Assembly: GCF_002443295.1 (NCBI RefSeq)
Contig: NZ_BAOS01000036.1
Span: 1-34,707 of the forward strand
DNA from: Candidatus Scalindua japonica
GTDB lineage: Bacteria > Planctomycetota > Brocadiia > Brocadiales > Scalinduaceae
Direction: 5' to 3'
DNA length: 34,707 bases
Shown here piece by piece: positions 18,008 through 26,731 of this stretch. The number at the start of each line of letters is the position of its first letter. Within the stretch, counting starts at the first letter, position 1. The notes under the pieces were generated by a model. The model did not search any database, was not told the DNA's origin, and worked only from the letters and a program-made list of their open reading frames with translations. Both the position numbers and the translations under genes were made by a program.

Positions 18008-18418
18008 TTATTTAGCTTTGATGAGCAAGTGAAGTAACGTCTTCTGCAAATTTAATTCTTTGATTTTAACTATCTTTTCTATTTCAACAATTTCGTATTT
18101 GTCTTTAGATTCTTTACACTTTATGGACACGTCGTCACCTAATTTCAGTTCCTTGAAACTATCAACCGATAGCAGCCCTTTATCATCTCTGACAAATATG
18201 TAATTGATACCCTTACCAATCTTTATACTCAGTTCGTTGATATCATCCCTCCCCGCATTCATTTCAATCGTTATCATGTCCATTTGATAGTCAATATTTT
18301 TTACTTTTCCAATAATAGTTGAGTAACTATTTTCCAATTCCATAGCCATCGTAAATGTACAAATATTTGTTAAAACCAGTAAGTGTATAATTATGAAAGT
18401 AGATAGTTTTGTAAACAA
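18008..18418 (-). CDS. Small exported hypothetical protein (136 aa)
   Basis: It begins at a TTG (18418) with AGGAGG eight bases upstream, which decides the start. A signal peptide (IIIHLLVLTNICTFTMA) precedes a beta-rich domain (STIIGKVKNIDYQMDMITIEM... LKLGDDVSIKCKESKDKYEIVEIEK), which looks like the small OB-like domains found in exported proteins that bind metals or heme. I do not recognise a named family. The gene sits directly upstream of the HMA protein and may form an operon with it. Confidence 0.7.
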   Translation of the reverse strand: MFTKLSTFIIIHLLVLTNICTFTMAMELENSYSTIIGKVKNIDYQMDMITIEMNAGRDDINELSIKIGKGINYIFVRDDKGLLSVDSFKELKLGDDVSIKCKESKDKYEIVEIEKIVKIKELNLQKTLLHLLIKAK

Positions 18419-18421
18419 CTT

Positions 18422-18646
18422 CTATGCCTCCTGAATGCTTTTCATGCTGGTATGCAGAAGCTCTTCATTCCATTTATTTAAAACATTCCTGTTTTTATCA
18501 CAAAGAACAAGATTCCAGGTCCGTCGCATCTGATCTTCCTGGAAAATACTTTGTGCCGACAGGAATTCCATTTCACTTCTGATAATATATTTGCACCAAA
18601 GGCGTGACCTGATCGTTTCACATAAGTTAATATTTTTCAAATCCAT
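18422..18646 (-). CDS. Small hypothetical protein (74 aa)
   Basis: A short ORF whose stop is four bases before the TTG start of the next gene and whose last codons contain that gene's AGGAGG. The product (MDLKNINLCETIRSRLWCKY...) is hydrophilic with three Cys and no recognisable domain. The tight spacing favours a real translated ORF, but no ribosome binding site is clear, and it may be a fragment of decayed sequence like its neighbours. Confidence 0.35.
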   Translation of the reverse strand: MDLKNINLCETIRSRLWCKYIIRSEMEFLSAQSIFQEDQMRRTWNLVLCDKNRNVLNKWNEELLHTSMKSIQEA

Positions 18647-18672
18647 TTGTAATTGGAATTACTTTCTGTGTC

Positions 18673-18944
18673 CTAAATTTCAGTGTTAAAGTACATTGTT
18701 TCGACTGAATACCCGGTATTCTCTGTTACTTCTTTTAGTTCTTTAACATCTACATTAAAAATGTCAACCTTGATAGTTGCTTCAGCTTCTCTGTGACTGA
18801 CCATGGCATCATTAACGCCTTTACATTGTAGAAAGCACCCTTTATAGTCTCTTCACATTTGAGACTAGTCATTCCGCTGATCTTCAACATAATATTTCCT
18901 GAAAGGTGCTCTTGATTTGCAGATTCAGTAATTCTATAAACCAT
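18673..18944 (-). pseudogene. Frameshifted, degenerate HMA-domain gene
   Basis: The first part reads LKISGMTSLKCEETIKGAF, an HMA domain start in which the first Cys of CxxC is Ser. Past codon 36 or so (about 18828) the homology moves one frame over: QCKGVNDAMVSHREAEATIK, then FNVDVKELKEVTENTGYSVE, ending at 18673. The joined sequence aligns with the intact HMA protein about 700 bases downstream (compare VSHIEGSAVIEAD), so it looks like a decayed duplicate. Loss of one metal Cys plus the frameshift argue against function, but a one-base sequencing error could account for the shift. Confidence 0.7.
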
Positions 18945-19219
18945 TGAAATATAAATTTGTCAGGTAATGGATTAAAATCTATTAATGATGTTAGCGAAAA
19001 CCGTGCCACTTGCTAGTATTATTCAATGCCCTGTTGTATAAGTATTTATGACAATGCATGTATATTTTAATTGCTTTTTATTTATATTTTTGTTTAATTA
19101 TGCTATGTCATTATGGCGCAAAAGATTTAGTTATTTAGTAGTTAGTTGACATAATGGCACATTACTTCAGGGGTTTAAAAAAAAAGTATTATAATTTACG
19201 TATTTTGTGGAGCAATAGA
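18945..19219. other. Divergent intergenic region upstream of the sigma-54 activator
   Basis: 275 AT-rich bases separate the leftward metal-protein cluster from the rightward regulator. A TTGACA at 19147 and a TATAAT near 19188 occur but are not well spaced with each other. TGGCAC near 19154 resembles half of a sigma-54 (-24) element, but the -12 GC is missing. No gene is seen. Confidence 0.3.
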
Positions 19220-20565
19220 ATGCAAATTAACATTCTTACGGTTTTTCAAAGAGAAAAGCTGGAATGGAGAAGGATAATCAATTATTTGAAAAGAAAAAAA
19301 TAGGTGTTTACACGGTTTTTTCAGCACGCGAGGTTTACGAAACGCTAAAAATCGAACCCATAAATATTATTCTTTGTGAGTACCATCTTCCAAAGATTAA
19401 GACTTCAACTTTTCTAAAAAAGATAAAAACGATAAAACCAGATGTAGAGTTGGTTTTCCTTTCGGAAGGAGCGACTCTTTCAAATGCTATAGATGCGATG
19501 AAAGATGGCGCTTACGACTTTTATGAAATTCCCGTCAAACCGAGACTCTTAGCTACTGTGATAGAAAAGGCAATTGAAAAACAATTACTCTTCCTGGAAA
19601 AGATAGAACTTGAGAAAAAGGTAAGAGGAATGTTTAACTTTGAAGATATACACGGAAGAAGTAAGCCCATGCAGTATGTTATCAATCTAATCAGTTCCAT
19701 TGCTCAAAAGAATACGAATGTACTTATTACAGGGGAAACAGGAACAGGAAAAGAGATGGTGGCAAAGTCCATTCACTATAACAGCCCACGAGCATCAAAG
19801 CCGTTTATTAAGGTAAACTGTGGGGCATTTAATGAAGGGGTGCTTGAATCAGAAATTTTTGGACATGAAAAAGGGGCGTTTACCGGTGCAATTATAAAGA
19901 GGGTTGGAAGGTTTGAGCTTGCGGATGAGGGGACCATATTCCTTGATGAAATAGGAGATATGACTTTAAGCACACAGATTAAACTTCTCAGGGTACTTCA
20001 GGAAAAAGAGTTTGAAAGAGTTGGTGGAAATGAAACGATAAAAGTAAACATCAGGGTTTTGGCAGCAACGAATCAGGATCTTAATAAACTGATAGAAGAA
20101 AAAAAATTCAGGCAAGACCTTTATTATAGATTGAATATTGTACATATTGAAGTCCCGCCTCTTAGAGACAGAAAGGATGATATTCCCCTTCTGGTTAGTC
20201 ATTTTATTAATAATTTTAATGAAGAGAAAGAGTATGCTATTAAAGGCATAAATAAGAATGCAATGCAAATATTATTAAATTACACGTGGCCTGGAAATGT
20301 AAGAGAACTTGAAAATGCCGTTGAAGCTGCCATGGCACTTGCTCCTGGTCATGTAATAGAAGCAAAATACCTTCCTTCCTTCTTATTACTTTCTCAGCCA
20401 CAACATGCCGATTTCTACCAGATTCCTCAGCACTTTACTCTTCAAGAAGCAGAAAAGGAAATAATAAGGTTTACACTGGAGAAAACAAAAGGCAACAAGT
20501 CAAAAGCTGCCAGATTACTTGGAATTGGCTTAAGAACACTCCAGAGGAAGGTGCTTTGCGCGTAA
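19220..20565 (+). CDS. NtrC-family sigma-54 activator with an atypical receiver domain (needs a -1 frame shift)
   Basis: Domains: receiver, AAA+ sigma-54 activator and Fis-type helix-turn-helix. The AAA+ part has GETGTGKE (Walker A), GAFTGA for sigma-54 contact, GTIFLDEIGD (Walker B) and an arginine-finger region; the end NKSKAARLLGIGLRTLQRK is the DNA-binding helix. The open frame begins at 19264, but the ATG at 19220 (GGAG upstream) encodes MQINILTVFQREKLEWRRII, the missing first strand and helix of the receiver; it meets TAG at 19301 right after an A7 run. A -1 shift there joins the two into one receiver. In the joined product the phospho-acceptor Asp is E54 (IILCEYHLP), the acidic pair after strand 1 is Phe-Gln, but Ser (FLSEG) and Lys (IPVKP) remain. 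Probably phosphorylation-independent. Confidence 0.9.
19294..19303 (+). other. A7 slippery run followed by TAG
   Basis: In the frame of the ATG at 19220 the codons read AGA AAA AAA TAG. A AAA AAA is a canonical heptamer for -1 ribosomal slippage, and A runs also promote transcriptional slippage. Stepping back one base continues into ATA GGT GTT and gives KRKKIGVYTV, matching a receiver domain. It could equally be a sequencing or mutational loss of one A. Confidence 0.5.
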
Positions 20566-20871
20566 AATTATTCTTAACCATAGTTAGTTCGTTAGTTCTA
20601 TCACCAGGATCATGAAAAAATTGATCTAAAACTTTAAAGCATGATTCCCGTTTGGTGAGTTACCAGGAAACTCATTTGATGGGACCAGGATAGTTTTATT
20701 CCTATTCCAATTAAATATATTGTCAACTTGGCTCTAAGATTTTTGAAATGACTTATAAAGATTAGATAGTTGGCTTATGTTGATGCAGTACTGGTCGATG
20801 TACTCAGTGGATCTGAGCGTATCAGCACAAACCTTTCTGCCATAACGATAGAATTAAGGGAATAATCTGCC
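20566..20871. other. Convergent intergenic region
   Basis: About 306 bases between the sigma-54 activator and the end of the first octaheme cytochrome gene. No gene is seen. Short GTTAGTTC direct repeats lie near 20584-20600. No hairpin with a T run was found for either gene. Confidence 0.3.
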
Positions 20872-22530
20872 TTACTTAACACTTGCTTTCTTTATACATT
20901 TTTCGCAAGTAGTTCCTTTATCAAAACACTCTTTACAATCCGTTTTAGATCTATCCGCATAGCCAACGTTACATGAGGTGCACCAGATTGTTTCTCCGGC
21001 TTTCCCCTTTTTACACGCGGCACATTCCTGCTTGTGAGTTTTACTGATTTCTGCTTTTTGTTGTGACCTGAGTGACTGTATGATGCTAAGGTTATTCTCC
21101 AGTGTATTCAATCTCCTCAGAGTAGCGGCCTCACTCTGCATGTCTATGTACTTCTTAATCATGCTGGACCAGGAAATATAGGTAAACGCGTTCGGATTGG
21201 TGTGGGCCATGCCCTTACGTATGAGAAATGCGTCGTTCTCCCACATGTAAAGGAAGTCCTTCTCTATCCTGCTCGGGTTTCCATCCTTTGCCCAGAATTC
21301 ACCATAAAACCCGCCCAGGGTATTCGGCCATTTTTCTTCTACAGGGGCAGGAGCGTGAGGGCGGTCTTCCGGCATTGGATAAAGTGCCTTTTCACTGTAA
21401 AGTGACTTTAACAGCTCAAAAGACTCCTGTATATAAGCAAAGACAGCATCTGATGCAAGATCCATGGATGTAAGGTAATCCTTCGCGAAGATCTTTGAAT
21501 GGCATTTCCTGCATGTCGATACCCATGCCTTTCTCCTTGAAAGCAATTCAGGGTTTTTGTTTATATATTCACTGGGTTTGACCGGTGGGTCTTCAAAGAG
21601 ATTGTTATAAAAGAGCACATCTCCCTCACCCATAATAGCCTTCTGTACCATATTGTGAGAAAACTTTCCCTTATACTGCATGTGGCAGTATGCACATGTC
21701 GGGGCGGGCGCTGAGTACTCTTTGAGCGGCTTGTTCCAATCCCACTGATCTCCTTCTATCTTGTATATTGTGCCGTGTTTTGAATTTGTATAGTCTTCAA
21801 TGTCCGGATGGTCAGGTCCGTTATGACAGGTGGCACACGCTTCCGGCCTTCTGGCCTCTGATGCCTTAAACTCATGTCTCGTGTGGCAACTGTCACACTT
21901 GTGCTGTATATTGTGGCACATGTCGCAGCCCTGAACGATATTTTTGTCCATAGCTGCCCATATATCGGTATCAAGTCCGGCGTCATAAGCTTTTGCGTGG
22001 CTCTCCCTGCCTTCAGGCCAGCCCGGTATGCCAACTTTCTTCTCTGATTCAAACTCATCAAATTCCTTCTTATGGCATTCACCGCACAGTTTTGAAGTCG
22101 GCATCATCAGGTCTTTAGCATGATCAATCTTTTCTGCCCCGACTCCGCCATGGCAGTCAATACAGCTTACTTCGGTTATCTCTTTTCCAATATTTTCCTT
22201 TATATTCTTGAGATATTCCTGCTGATAAGGGAGAAGTTTGCTGAAATCCGCGTGACTACTCCTTTCCCATGCTTTCACAAGGAGGGGATTGATTGCTTTG
22301 TGACAGAGGACACACTCTTTTCTACCGTATTCGCCTTGCGGGTTTTCCGGAGGGGTATAAAAGTAACCCGGAGCCCAATACCTGTGTGTGGGTATGGGTT
22401 TCCAGTGTTCCGCGTACGGCCCTACACCCTTGCCCTTGTCTATCTTCTCATCAGCCTCAGGATTTGTGGCGGTAAAGAATGAAATGGTAAGCAATGTAAT
22501 CAGAAAACAAAGCAATCTGTTTATATTCAT
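20872..22530 (-). CDS. Octaheme HAO-family cytochrome c with a Cys-rich C-terminal tail
   Basis: A 552-residue exported protein. Eight CxxCH sites (C73, C123, C149, C202, C212, C232, C279, C340) with the order and spacing of hydroxylamine oxidoreductase. Signal segment LLCFLITLLTISFFTA. Hydroxylamine oxidoreductase-like proteins of anammox bacteria act in NO, hydroxylamine, hydrazine or nitrite conversions; those lacking the cross-linking Tyr are thought to be reductive. The region AHTNPNAFTYISW lies where that Tyr would be but does not match the usual pattern, so direction is uncertain. Residues 503-545 add CAAC, CTSC, CKEC and CEKC, four CxxC pairs without His, so not heme sites. GGGAGG precedes the ATG. 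A separate transcript from the second cytochrome. Confidence 0.9.
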   Translation of the reverse strand: MNINRLLCFLITLLTISFFTATNPEADEKIDKGKGVGPYAEHWKPIPTHRYWAPGYFYTPPENPQGEYGRKECVLCHKAINPLLVKAWERSSHADFSKLLPYQQEYLKNIKENIGKEITEVSCIDCHGGVGAEKIDHAKDLMMPTSKLCGECHKKEFDEFESEKKVGIPGWPEGRESHAKAYDAGLDTDIWAAMDKNIVQGCDMCHNIQHKCDSCHTRHEFKASEARRPEACATCHNGPDHPDIEDYTNSKHGTIYKIEGDQWDWNKPLKEYSAPAPTCAYCHMQYKGKFSHNMVQKAIMGEGDVLFYNNLFEDPPVKPSEYINKNPELLSRRKAWVSTCRKCHSKIFAKDYLTSMDLASDAVFAYIQESFELLKSLYSEKALYPMPEDRPHAPAPVEEKWPNTLGGFYGEFWAKDGNPSRIEKDFLYMWENDAFLIRKGMAHTNPNAFTYISWSSMIKKYIDMQSEAATLRRLNTLENNLSIIQSLRSQQKAEISKTHKQECAACKKGKAGETIWCTSCNVGYADRSKTDCKECFDKGTTCEKCIKKASVK

Positions 22531-22955
22531 TATCTGTTTTTTCCTCCCGATAGAAAATTAATGTTTCTTTTGTATGTATTTTTTAATTAATTATGTTAAT
22601 TAAAACAACTTGTAAAATCAGTGCAATAAGAACAATGAAATGTAATTATTCCGTTCATTTTATGCATAGCTTCTTTTCTAAACCAGGAACGGTGTTTTGT
22701 ATTTCCACCAGCTGTTTCATCTTTGATCAGTGTACATGAGAAACAGATTCTCTATTCAAACTTCTCCATTCTGAATAGCAGCAATAATAAACTTGTTAAT
22801 CAGTGCCTGGTTAGCAATGAAATATCAATACGAATAGGAAGAGATAAAATTGTAAAACTATATGTTATTTAAATCAAGGTGAAAAATAGATAAAACAGCG
22901 AATAGTAGATGGGTTGATGATTTGTATTACATCAGTGATAAGGTTTACTGTACTT
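22531..22955. other. Region upstream of the first octaheme gene
   Basis: About 425 AT-rich bases between the terminator of the second octaheme gene and the start of the first. No gene is seen on either strand. It must hold the promoter of the first octaheme gene; I could not place one with confidence. Confidence 0.35.
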
Positions 22956-22995
22956 CAAAAAAAGAGGGCAGGAGATATTATAACTCCTGCCCTCT
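22956..22995 (-). terminator. Rho-independent terminator of the second octaheme gene
   Basis: AGAGGGCAGGAG (22963-22974) and CTCCTGCCCTCT (22984-22995) form a perfect 12-base stem with a 9-base loop. On the minus strand the stem is followed by seven Ts (22957-22963). It lies 18 bases beyond the stop of the octaheme gene that ends at 23013, so the two octaheme genes have separate transcripts unless there is read-through. Confidence 0.92.
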
Positions 22996-23012
22996 AAAAG
23001 AATGGTAATCAC

Positions 23013-24359
23013 TTATTTAGTATCAATCGTATTGAGTGTATCCGTATATTCACCCTTCTTCCAGAAGTCATAAGGTATATGTGAAATACCTGCTTTTTCT
23101 TCCAGTGCTTTTAACCTTCTCAACTTGCTTGCTTCTGATTTTACTTTTAAAAGAGACTCGTCCTGTTGAAAAGCTGCGACGTATGTCTGCATATCCGCGG
23201 ACATATGGAAGGCAGACTTGAAAACAGTCGTTCCCTGGTAGACAAGCATATCAAAGTATGTTCGTTCAATTTCCGTGATATTATACATTCTGCTACCCAG
23301 GTTCCATTTATGACCTTCGTCAAGATATGGCGCCAGGTCCTTTGGCATGGCCTCCAGGAAACCGTCCTTCTGTAAATCCTCAACAATAGCCTTTGCCTCT
23401 CTCACTTTAGTATGGCTCACCTTCACAGTTTCATCAGCTCCTCTTAAATACGCGGCTGCAAATCGAGATGAATGGCAATCGTTACAGATACCAACCCACT
23501 TTTTTCTTTTTGCCGCGTGTTCCTCTGCCCCGCGATCAACTTCCAGTACTCCCATATGGGAATATACCGTGTTTTCAACGGCGTTGTGAGTACCTTTGTA
23601 CATGTGGCAATAGGCACATGTTGGCGCCCTGTAGTTTCCTGCCTTCAGTTTCTTGTTCCAGTCCCAGTTGTCTCCATCAATCTTTGTAATGACTCCATGG
23701 GCAGAAGATTCATAGCACTCTATATCACGGTGGTCCGGGCCGTTATGGCAATATCCACATGCTTCCGGCCGTCTTGCTTCCGCGGCCTTGAAAGTGTGTC
23801 TGAAATGACATGAGTCACATTTATTTTCAACAGCATGACACTGCGCGCACCCGGCGACCTCAGGCTGAGGTTTATTGATCTGCCATCCCGCTTCAACTAC
23901 ATCCGGATGGAAAGCCCTTGCATGTGCAGGATGCCCTGACTCTCTTTCAGACTTAAACTGCTTAACCTGTTTGGCATGACACCCCTTTGTCCCACAAGTC
24001 TCTGGAGTGGGCATAGAAAGTTTCTGGTGATCATTTCCATGACATTTGTCACAGGTTACTACAGCTCCGCTATGTTTACTCCTCTTCCAGTCAAGAACAA
24101 TCCCTGGAGTCGTTACTTTGTGACATGTAATACAATCCGTTCCCTGGAATTCACCTTCAACTTTGTTGTCAGGTTCAAAATAGTGTCCCGGGTCCCACCA
24201 GCGGAACATCTCGATTGGTTTCCAGAATTCGCCCCATTTCCCTTCGCCATTCGCGAGTTTTCCAAGGTCTCCGGCATAAGCGTTCATAGATGAAAAAAGC
24301 CCACAAGCTGCCAGTGTAAATATAAAAAAGAATACGAACATTTTCTTTTTTCTATTCAT
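23013..24359 (-). CDS. Octaheme HAO-family cytochrome c with an atypical CX4CH heme site
   Basis: A 448-residue exported protein; signal peptide ending NAYA-GD. Hemes: C76, C103, C122, C171, C181, C201, C248 and C292. Seven are CxxCH, but the third reads C122-GTKG-C127-H, a CX4CH site of the kind known from cytochromes c3. The first 400 residues follow the hydroxylamine-oxidoreductase core (WKPIEMFRWW, EARRPEACGYCHNGPDH, NWDWNKKLK, PTCAYCHM), similar to the other octaheme gene. The C-terminal part (SAFHMSADMQTYVAAFQQ) contains His and Tyr where the catalytic-heme region lies; whether a cross-linking Tyr exists needs alignment. GAAAGGAAGGAAAT precedes the ATG. Likely a periplasmic or anammoxosome nitrogen-oxide enzyme. 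Confidence 0.92.
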   Translation of the reverse strand: MNRKKKMFVFFFIFTLAACGLFSSMNAYAGDLGKLANGEGKWGEFWKPIEMFRWWDPGHYFEPDNKVEGEFQGTDCITCHKVTTPGIVLDWKRSKHSGAVVTCDKCHGNDHQKLSMPTPETCGTKGCHAKQVKQFKSERESGHPAHARAFHPDVVEAGWQINKPQPEVAGCAQCHAVENKCDSCHFRHTFKAAEARRPEACGYCHNGPDHRDIECYESSAHGVITKIDGDNWDWNKKLKAGNYRAPTCAYCHMYKGTHNAVENTVYSHMGVLEVDRGAEEHAAKRKKWVGICNDCHSSRFAAAYLRGADETVKVSHTKVREAKAIVEDLQKDGFLEAMPKDLAPYLDEGHKWNLGSRMYNITEIERTYFDMLVYQGTTVFKSAFHMSADMQTYVAAFQQDESLLKVKSEASKLRRLKALEEKAGISHIPYDFWKKGEYTDTLNTIDTK

Positions 24360-24572
24360 ATGTATTTCCTTCCTTTCTTAGCTTTTTTACTAATAATAAA
24401 TATTATGTCAGAAAGACGCACTCATAAAATTGTCTTCCCGATAGTGGGTAATGTTATAATTACTTATAATAGTATATGGTTAAAAAGAAAATCAAGAAGA
24501 AAAATAATGCCGGAGTTGAATCATTTAAAAAAGTTTGTTGACTGTTTTGTAAGTTTTAATAGAATTCTGGGT

Positions 24573-25460
24573 ATGATTAATGAAAATAAAATGGAACCTG
24601 AAGTGAAGAAAAGATACAAGTTTAAATTACATGGCTGGATTGGTATCTTTTTGATATCAATTGCTGAATTTGCGGTTATCTTTCAACACCGTTCCTACAT
24701 AGCGCACCGAGTAGGTGTCTGGACGACACCATTATGCTGGTGGGGATACATTTTTCTGATAGACGCTATAATTTTCCGGCTGAAGGGGAACTCGCTTATC
24801 TGCAACAGAAGAAGAAATTTTCTGCTGCAGCTTCCTCTTTCAATAATCATCTGGCTGCTCTTTGAACTTTACAACCTGCACCTTGTGAACTGGAAATATA
24901 TCGGCTTACCAACTAACCCTGTAGAACTCTGTCTGGGAATGGGACTGGCATTCGCGACGATAATGCCCGGAATGTTTCTCACGGCCGAGCTTCTTGATAC
25001 TCTTCGGGTTTTTGATAGATTTCATATTGCTAAACTTAAGGTAAATAACAGGATAATTTACGGGGGAATCATTCTTGGCTTCTTCTTCATCATGGCTCCA
25101 CTGTTACTACCGGAAAGTTCTGCAAAATATCTTTTCGGCCTCGTATGGACGGGCTTTGTAATGCTGTTTGAGCCTATTGTATATTCAAGCAGAGGAGATT
25201 CTCTGTTAGGAGATCTGGAGAATGGAACATTAAGAAGGATCCTCTCTCTCTTTGCGGCCGGGTTTATCTGTGGATTCTTCTGGGAATTCTGGAACTTCTG
25301 GGCGCCGTCGAAATGGGTTTACACAGCGCCTTTCATGCAAGACCTGAAGATATTTGAAATGCCTGTTGCGGGTTTCCTGGGCTTCGGTCCTTTCGCGTGG
25401 GAATATTTTGTAATGTATAACTTCGCCAGGTTGTTATTGAGGCGGGAAGGTGGAAAATAG
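24573..25460 (+). CDS. Polytopic membrane protein of unknown family
   Basis: The frame is open from 24360, but that ATG touches the start of the divergent octaheme gene and leaves no room for its promoter; starts at 24573 or 24591 (MEPEVKKRYKFKLHGWIGI) place the first membrane helix normally. About eight hydrophobic segments follow. Notable conserved-looking motifs are LLFELYNLHLVNWKYIGLP, ATIMPGMFLTAELLDTL, FFWEFWNFWAPSKWVYTAPF and FEMPVAGFLGFGPFAWEYFV, rich in Trp, Phe and Tyr. I do not recognise the family. It is a candidate membrane partner, carrier or assembly factor for the octaheme cytochrome, by position only. Confidence 0.75.
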   Translation: MINENKMEPEVKKRYKFKLHGWIGIFLISIAEFAVIFQHRSYIAHRVGVWTTPLCWWGYIFLIDAIIFRLKGNSLICNRRRNFLLQLPLSIIIWLLFELYNLHLVNWKYIGLPTNPVELCLGMGLAFATIMPGMFLTAELLDTLRVFDRFHIAKLKVNNRIIYGGIILGFFFIMAPLLLPESSAKYLFGLVWTGFVMLFEPIVYSSRGDSLLGDLENGTLRRILSLFAAGFICGFFWEFWNFWAPSKWVYTAPFMQDLKIFEMPVAGFLGFGPFAWEYFVMYNFARLLLRREGGK

Positions 25461-25472
25461 TCAGTTATGTTA

Positions 25473-26702
25473 TTACAATAATTTTAGTTTGAAACCATAC
25501 TCCTTACATCTCTGAAAAAAATTGTCTGCGCTGGAGTTATGTTTAATTATGAGCATACCTTTAGGTGATTTAGGCGCAATATAGCCTTTCAATTTAGGAT
25601 GCTGGCGTATAACATATAACATCTCAGGGTCTTCTGGTATTACAATGGCAGAACAGTATCCTACACGCAAGACGGCCCCCACCTCTGATGGTTTCTTGTC
25701 TCCAAGGAAGGCCCTTGTCGTCGACGGCAAGGGATCCAGTTCTTTAAGCGCTGTTAACAACTCCTTGCTGGCAGAGGTTTTGGACGGCACCTCCTGCATC
25801 ACCTTTTTATCAAACTGAAATTCAAAAATGCGGTCGATTCTTACGATTTTACAGTAACGGAAAAGTGGCACAAGTGTCTTTGCGGGACGGTCACATCCTG
25901 CCAGAACAGAGAGGTTGGATAATGCCTTAAATTCCGTACATACCGGTGGGGGGGGCGGCGCTGAGCAAAAGCCAAGCATGATCTGCCCTGTCTTATTCAG
26001 AAATATCCAATCCTTTCCTTTTTCCTCGGTTACGCAAGCCCATCTTGTAATATAGAGTGCTGAGAGCAGCGCCTGTTGCCCTTTTTCGTCTAACCATGAT
26101 TTCCAAGAATCCAGTGGTTGGTCTTTGATGTCGAGTTTTTTTTTAACGGGGAGAAGTGTTCTTTTTGGCAATTTGCTGAATTCAAGGAATGCTTTTCCAA
26201 TATCTTCTTCCAAAATGGCCTTGCCCTTAAAGCATTCAAAAAATAACATCAAGAATTCTACTAACCTGGAACTCATCGCAAAAGTAGGCCTATAAATCAG
26301 ATGCCCCGTATATTCCTGAACAAAATCTAATAATGCATCTTTTGCGGCAACTCGAATTTTTTTGATGTTACAGGTTGTAAAAGCGTTAAAGCATTCTCCT
26401 TCCTGATAACGTTTAGCACCAGATTTATCTTTTGTAATTACAACCTTACTATTAATCAATAACCTGGCAACGTCTTCAAACAAATATGTATTAAAATTTG
26501 CCTGTCTGCAAATGCGATCAACATCTGTCCTGTTAGGACATCCATCTGTTCTGGCTTTTACCCTGCCAGAAAGCAGAATATAAAGGACCGCTTTTATCCA
26601 GTATTCTGAATAAGGGAACCGATTCTCTTCCTCAGGGGCCGGTATTGTTTTCTGTTGAGCTATGAATTGTTTAAGATTCATTTCTGCCGCTGCTTTCGTC
26701 AT
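25473..26702 (-). CDS. XPB-partner-like protein of the helicase cluster (about 409 aa)
   Basis: Not a recognised named family. The first ATG at 26711 has its Shine-Dalgarno too close (GAGGATG); the ATG at 26702 is better placed. The N-terminal half is helical and winged-helix-like. The last 75 residues (VLRVGYCSAIVIPEDPEMLYVIRQHPK... then GMLIIKHNSSADNFFQRCKEYGFKL) match, by eye, the end of the helicase-associated module that also ends the 610- and 743-residue proteins here. A C8 run (25948-25955) in the coding strand encodes a Pro5 stretch in SAPPPPPV, a possible slippage site. It is the last gene of the cluster. Confidence 0.7.
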   Translation of the reverse strand: MTKAAAEMNLKQFIAQQKTIPAPEEENRFPYSEYWIKAVLYILLSGRVKARTDGCPNRTDVDRICRQANFNTYLFEDVARLLINSKVVITKDKSGAKRYQEGECFNAFTTCNIKKIRVAAKDALLDFVQEYTGHLIYRPTFAMSSRLVEFLMLFFECFKGKAILEEDIGKAFLEFSKLPKRTLLPVKKKLDIKDQPLDSWKSWLDEKGQQALLSALYITRWACVTEEKGKDWIFLNKTGQIMLGFCSAPPPPPVCTEFKALSNLSVLAGCDRPAKTLVPLFRYCKIVRIDRIFEFQFDKKVMQEVPSKTSASKELLTALKELDPLPSTTRAFLGDKKPSEVGAVLRVGYCSAIVIPEDPEMLYVIRQHPKLKGYIAPKSPKGMLIIKHNSSADNFFQRCKEYGFKLKLL

Positions 26703-26731
26703 TGTCTCCATCCTCGCATTTCTATCTACAT

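Noticed and set aside
19154-19170. Sigma-54 promoter TGGCAC upstream of the activator
   Set aside because: The -12 GC is absent at the required distance.
23472-23813. 113-codon plus-strand ORF
   Set aside because: Antisense to the second octaheme gene; Cys and Phe richness comes from the opposite strand of heme-site codons.
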